Positions 60,547 to 64,000 of a DNA stretch of 64,000 bases are shown here, in pieces. A model generated the notes under the pieces. It saw only the letters and a program-made list of their open reading frames with translations, was not told the origin of the DNA and ran no database searches. This stretch comes from DASRAU01 sp035638075 (lineage in GTDB: Bacteria; Acidobacteriota; Polarisedimenticolia; Gp22-AA2), in the NCBI GenBank assembly GCA_035638075.1, contig DASRAU010000041.1, positions 62,001-126,000 on the forward strand. Reading direction: 5' to 3'. A program made the position numbers and the translations under genes. Numbering within the stretch: the first letter of the stretch is position 1; every line of letters starts with the position of its first letter.

Positions 60547-60586
60547 CGCGACTCGCTCCGCCTTTTTCTTCAGACGGGAGATCGCG

Positions 60587-61072
60587 ATGCACGCAACGCT
60601 CGAAGGAGGGTGCGCCTGCGGCGAGGTGCGCTACCGTCTCGATGCGCCGCCGATGTTCGTCCACTGCTGCCACTGCCTGAACTGCCAGAAGCACACCGGC
60701 TCGGCCTTCGTCATCAACCTGCTCATCGAAGCGTCGCGCGTCGCGCACCTCTCCGGCAGCCCCGAGCCGACGGAGATGCCACCCAACGGCGGCACCCCCA
60801 ACGCCATCTTCCGGTGTCCCAAGTGCCGCGTCGCGGTCTGGAGCGTCTACGGCGGCCGTTCGGCCATCCTGTTCGTGCGCGGCGGGACGCTCGACACCCC
60901 CTCCGCGGTCGCGCCCGACGTGCACATCTACACGCGCTCGAAGCTGCCGTGGGTGCGCCTCCCCGAAGGCGTCCCGGCGTTCGAGGCGTACTACGACCCG
61001 AAGGCGCTCTGGCCCGCGGCGAGCCGGGAGCGGCGCAAGGCGGCGCTCGCCGCCGGAACGAGCCGCGCATGA
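60587..61072 (+). CDS. GFA/CENP-V-like zinc-binding protein
   Basis: A 161-residue protein with the GFA (glutathione-dependent formaldehyde-activating enzyme) fold and all zinc cysteines: 'GGCACGEVRY', 'HCCHCLNCQKHTGSAF' and 'FRCPKCRVAVW'. Members bind two zincs; a few are S-hydroxymethylglutathione synthases and most have unknown function. A role with the FAD protein encoded next, with which it shares an ATGA overlap, is suggested by context only. No formaldehyde-oxidation gene is close. The C-terminal 40 residues (from 'YDPKALWPAASRERRK') extend beyond the core domain. Confidence 0.92.
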   Translation: MHATLEGGCACGEVRYRLDAPPMFVHCCHCLNCQKHTGSAFVINLLIEASRVAHLSGSPEPTEMPPNGGTPNAIFRCPKCRVAVWSVYGGRSAILFVRGGTLDTPSAVAPDVHIYTRSKLPWVRLPEGVPAFEAYYDPKALWPAASRERRKAALAAGTSRA

Positions 61073-63183
61073 CTTTGAGGCGACGCCGGCCGGTTTCCAC
61101 GGACGCGACGCGCGGGAATCCGGCGCAGGCACGGCGCGATGCCGCGCTCGGGATGCATCGCTCCATCACGCGGCGCGACTTCCTGAACGGATTGCCGGCG
61201 CTCGCCGCGCTCATGGCCGCGTGCCGCACGACCGGCGGCACGACCTCCGCCCCGTCCGCCGCCGGCGCCGCGGCGGGCTCCGCTCCGTCGGCCGATCCCT
61301 TCTCGCAGCTGCCGCCGGAGTTCGAGATCCCCGCCGACTGGTACGGGCCGGGGGGGGTCGGCGACTACGCCCCTTCCCACGGCAACACGCCGGACGTCGT
61401 GACCATGGCGCACCGGGTGCGAGACGGCCGCTTCGAGGCGCAGCTCGCGCAGGCCTCCGACACCGGCGAGGAGTACGACCTCATCGTGGTCGGGGGCGGC
61501 TTCGCGGGGCTCGCCGCGGCGCATCACTTCCGGCGCCTCGACGGCGCGGGACGCTGTCTCATCCTCGACAATCACCCGATCTTCGGCGGCGAGGCGAAGC
61601 GCAACGAGTTCGACGTGCGCGGCCACCGCCTGGTGGGGCCGCAGGGCTCGAACGACTTCGGCGTCCAGCCGGCGACCGGCGCGCCCGACGATTACTTCAC
61701 GGCGCTCGGGCTGCCCCGCGAGTACGACTATCTCGAGCCGCAGGGCCCGGCCGCGGGGATGCGCCTGCCGCTCGACAACTACTCCTTCCTGCACTGGGCC
61801 GCGGACCGGTTCGACGTCGGCTACCGCTTCGGCGACGCGACACCGTTACCCGGCGGATCGGGAAGCGCCGACACGGGCCCGGCAGGCGCGAAGGGTGCGG
61901 GCCTCCTGGCCCGCGGCGGCAGGCCCGGGTGGGAGCGCGACCCCTGGAGCGCCGCCACCCTCGCCGCGCGCTTCGACGAGAAGACCCGCGCCGCCGTGGC
62001 GCGCTGGCGCGACTCCGCCGCCGACGAGACCGAGGCGTTCCGGCGCGGCGCCGCCGGCCGGCCGGAGTCCGAGATCGGGCCGTGGCTCGACGGCATGACC
62101 ATGAAGCAGTACTACGAGCAGGTCCTGGCGCTTCCGCCCGACGTCACCGCGTACGTCGATCCGATCCTCGCGAGCATCATCGGGCTGGGATGCGACGCCA
62201 TCTCCGCGTGGTGGGGCTGGCATTTCGGACTGCCCGGATTCCGGCGCAGCTCACGCTACAGCGGCTTCGTCTTCCACTGCTACCCCGGCGGCAATGCGGT
62301 CATCGCCCGGCATTTCGTGAAGAGCCTGATCCCGGAGTCGATCGGCGGAGCGGCCCGCTTCGCGGACGTCGTCGATCGGCCGGTCGACTTCGCGACGCTC
62401 GATCGCCCCGGGCAGCCGGTGCGGATGCGCCTCGGCTCGACGGTCGTCCGCGTCGAGCACAGGGGCCCGGTGGATCGCTCCGAGAAAGCCGTCGTCACGT
62501 ACTTCAAGGACGGGGCGCTCCACCGCACCGCCGCAAGAAAGGTGGTCATGGCCTCGGGCGGCTGGATCAACCGGCACGTGCTCGCCGATCTGCCGGAGAC
62601 CCACCGGACCGCCTACGAGTCGTTCCGGCACTCGGCGGTCCTGGTGGTCAACGTCGCCCTCGACAACTGGCGGTTCCTGCCGCGCCTCGGGTTCGGGTCA
62701 TGCCTCTGGCAGGGGGGCCTGGGCTTCTCGTGCAATGTGCGGCGGCCGATGCGCGTCGGCGACGACCCGGGCGCGCGGCTGCACCCGGACGATCCGATCG
62801 TCCTGACCTTCTACATCCCGTCGTTCACGCCGGGCATGCCGGCGAAGGCGCAGGGGCAGCTCGGGCGTCTTCACCTGCTCACGCCGTCGTTCCCGGAAAT
62901 CGAGCGCCGCGTCCGCGAACAGATGTCCCTGCTCTTCGGCGAGGGCGGCTTCGATGCGGCCAGGGACATCGCCGGCATCGTGCTCAACCGGTGGGGGCAC
63001 GCCTACGTGAACCCCGGCCCCGGCTTCATGTTCGGCACGGGCGGGCAGGAGCCCGCCTCCGCCGTCATCCGCAAGCCGTTCGGCCGCGTCGCCATCGGCC
63101 ACTCGGAGTTGCAGGGACACCAGAACTGGAACGGCGCCGCCGCCGAAGGCCGCCGCGCCGTGGAAGATCTGTTGAAAGGCTGA
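61069..63183 (+). CDS. FAD/NAD(P)-binding protein with Tat-like signal
   Basis: A protein of up to 704 residues. A twin-arginine motif 'SITRRDFLNGLPALAALMAAC' (about residue 30; the Cys would also fit a lipobox) directs export. The dinucleotide fold is 'DLIVVGGGFAGLAAAHHF' (about 136), with a further 'RHFVKSLIPESIGG' and a closing 'FGRVAIGHSELQGHQNWNGAAAEGRRAVEDLL' (described in part) that is typical of flavin amine oxidases/phytoene-desaturase-like folds. The start may be the ATG at 61069, which overlaps the GFA stop (ATGA), or a later ATG at 61153 just before the Tat motif. Its substrate is unknown; relatives in soil bacteria are annotated as NAD(P)-binding Rossmann-like proteins. Confidence 0.85.
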   Translation: MTLRRRRPVSTDATRGNPAQARRDAALGMHRSITRRDFLNGLPALAALMAACRTTGGTTSAPSAAGAAAGSAPSADPFSQLPPEFEIPADWYGPGGVGDYAPSHGNTPDVVTMAHRVRDGRFEAQLAQASDTGEEYDLIVVGGGFAGLAAAHHFRRLDGAGRCLILDNHPIFGGEAKRNEFDVRGHRLVGPQGSNDFGVQPATGAPDDYFTALGLPREYDYLEPQGPAAGMRLPLDNYSFLHWAADRFDVGYRFGDATPLPGGSGSADTGPAGAKGAGLLARGGRPGWERDPWSAATLAARFDEKTRAAVARWRDSAADETEAFRRGAAGRPESEIGPWLDGMTMKQYYEQVLALPPDVTAYVDPILASIIGLGCDAISAWWGWHFGLPGFRRSSRYSGFVFHCYPGGNAVIARHFVKSLIPESIGGAARFADVVDRPVDFATLDRPGQPVRMRLGSTVVRVEHRGPVDRSEKAVVTYFKDGALHRTAARKVVMASGGWINRHVLADLPETHRTAYESFRHSAVLVVNVALDNWRFLPRLGFGSCLWQGGLGFSCNVRRPMRVGDDPGARLHPDDPIVLTFYIPSFTPGMPAKAQGQLGRLHLLTPSFPEIERRVREQMSLLFGEGGFDAARDIAGIVLNRWGHAYVNPGPGFMFGTGGQEPASAVIRKPFGRVAIGHSELQGHQNWNGAAAEGRRAVEDLLKG

Positions 63184-63219
63184 AAGGGAGCGTGTCGCCG
63201 CGCTCGAGCCGCGGCGCGA

Positions 63220-63660
63220 TCAGCGGAGATCGAGTCCCGGCTGCCGCAGGCCGCAATCGAGACAGGGTTGTTCGATGACGCAGTGGACGGCCCCCGGTTT
63301 GCCGCAATCGACACCGGCCATGGCGTTCTTCAGCTGCGAGAGGGACAGCGGGACCGTCCGCTTCAGGGCCGCCTGACGCGCCGCGGAAGAAACCGGCGGC
63401 CCCGGGACGCCCGCTTCCCGGCGCAGGGCCAAAAAGGACCAGCCGAGGATCGCGACCAGGAGCGCGGTCGAGACCAGCGGCCACGCGCCGGATCTCCGGT
63501 CGCCGGCGCGGAACGCCGCGCGCGTCTGATCCAGGAGACGTCGCCGGCGCGCGCAGTCCGGGCAAGCGGACGTGTGACGCCGCAGAGCCGTCGACTCCAA
63601 CGGGTTCAGCTCCCCGTCGAGATCGACGCTCAACCGCCGCAGGGCCTCATCACAGTTCAT
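63220..63660 (-). CDS. Transmembrane anti-sigma factor with zinc finger and periplasmic Cys cluster
   Basis: A 146-residue anti-sigma factor. The N-terminal zinc-binding domain has His29, Cys33, Cys36 in 'RRHTSACPDCARRRR', as in ZAS proteins. One transmembrane helix spans about 60-78. The exported C-terminal part (about 80-146) carries four cysteines at 119, 127, 133 and 136, including a CLDC pair, which suggests redox or metal sensing. It binds and sequesters the ECF sigma factor encoded immediately upstream (ATGA overlap at 63657-63660) and releases it when the signal is sensed. The preceding gene in the window is on the other strand. Confidence 0.9.
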   Translation of the reverse strand: MNCDEALRRLSVDLDGELNPLESTALRRHTSACPDCARRRRLLDQTRAAFRAGDRRSGAWPLVSTALLVAILGWSFLALRREAGVPGPPVSSAARQAALKRTVPLSLSQLKNAMAGVDCGKPGAVHCVIEQPCLDCGLRQPGLDLR

Positions 63661-64000
63661 CGCCTCTCCTTCTTCTCCAGCCGGGCCGCCAGGCTCCGTG
63701 ACAACGCCGCGCGCGCATTGTGCACGCGCGAACGGACCGTCCCGATGGGAATGCCGAGGGTCCGTCCGATCTCCGCGTAGGCGAGGCCGTCGCGATCCCG
63801 CAGCCGCAGCACCCGACGGTGTGCGGCCGGCAGGTCCGCGATGGCCGACCGGACCAGCGCCTCCCGCTCGGACCGTTCCAGCCGCTCCAGCGGATCGAGG
63901 GACGCGTCCGGCAGGGCGGCGAAGAGCCCGTCCTCGGGGACCATCGGACTTTCCCGGCGCAGGTATTCGTGGCAGATGTTGCGGGCGATGCCGAAGAGCC
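63657..64000 (-). CDS. ECF sigma factor, 3' part only (truncated by window edge)
   Basis: The readable part encodes 114 residues of a group IV sigma factor. Region 2 ends with 'LFGIARNICHEYLRR', the conserved region-2.4 segment; region 4 is 'DLPAAHRRVLRLRDRDGLAYAEIGRTLGIPIGTVRSRVHNARAAL', described here in part, with a clear helix-turn-helix. The N-terminus lies beyond base 64000. It is coupled to the anti-sigma factor gene, the usual order for an autoregulated sigma/anti-sigma pair. Its regulon cannot be predicted from this fragment. Confidence 0.93.
   Translation of the reverse strand, partial: LFGIARNICHEYLRRESPMVPEDGLFAALPDASLDPLERLERSEREALVRSAIADLPAAHRRVLRLRDRDGLAYAEIGRTLGIPIGTVRSRVHNARAALSRSLAARLEKKERR

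Noticed and set aside
1..64000. CRISPR arrays, tRNA, rRNA, integrase or prophage genes
   Set aside because: None was recognised; the only repeats seen are one inverted repeat and one coding repeat array.

Overview
The window is strongly GC-rich (roughly 70% by eye, not computed), densely coded on both strands, and uses many GTG and TTG starts. It has no rRNA or tRNA that I can recognise, no CRISPR array and no transposase gene. Family content points to an Acidobacteriota-like, Gram-negative, probably soil or sediment bacterium. It holds a PadR regulator joined to an 'acidobacterial duplicated orphan permease', an ECF sigma factor coupled to a TPR Ser/Thr kinase, DUF1800/DUF1501 pairs, DUF4142 and DUF4136 proteins, a TonB receptor, lipoproteins and Tat substrates. 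The phylum is an inference from gene families only.

Layout. 1-7.4 kb: c-type cytochrome and hydrolase (minus), flavin reductase, O-methyltransferase, EamA transporter, SnoaL-like lipoprotein, M16 protease, DUF4136 protein. 7.4-11.9 kb: a TonB receptor / YfiR / CHASE-type hybrid histidine kinase operon. 12-15 kb: PadR regulator plus MacB-like permease. 15-21.2 kb: a co-directional run of YdjM-like and DUF2238 membrane proteins, an unrecognised protein with kinase-like motifs, a nucleotide-transporter-like protein with HEAT repeats, and a cyclic-nucleotide-binding-domain protein. 21.2-26.6 kb: phosphoesterase operon, FAD-Rieske oxidoreductase, DUF4142, CsgG-like lipoprotein. 26.6-31.1 kb: ABC importer pieces with an EamA transporter (minus) and a PaaI thioesterase (plus). 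31.3-36.6 kb: PQQ-like propeller and a secreted protein with about eleven 29-residue repeats. 36.7-40.3 kb: ECF sigma factor and TPR kinase. 40.2-42.6 kb: alcohol dehydrogenase and glycosyltransferase. 42.7-45.9 kb: small secreted protein with a clear terminator, then a two-subunit molybdenum hydroxylase. 45.9-52.8 kb: a tandem duplication of a DUF1800-DUF1501 pair with conserved promoters. 52.8-57.1 kb: LVIVD propeller and sorbosone/glucose dehydrogenase-like protein. 57.2-64 kb: DsbA-like protein, second alcohol dehydrogenase, lipoprotein, second DUF4142, GFA protein, Tat-type FAD protein, anti-sigma factor and a truncated ECF sigma factor.

Many junctions are ATGA/GTGA stop-start overlaps, so most clusters are probably translationally coupled operons. 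Several monocistronic starts have a -10-like box 7-9 bases before the start codon and no Shine-Dalgarno, suggesting leaderless mRNAs. The most interesting candidates are the kinase-like / HEAT nucleotide transporter / cNMP-domain cluster, the YfiR-hybrid kinase operon, and a secreted two-cysteine module shared by four otherwise unrelated proteins. No intergenic stretch exceeds 300 bases.
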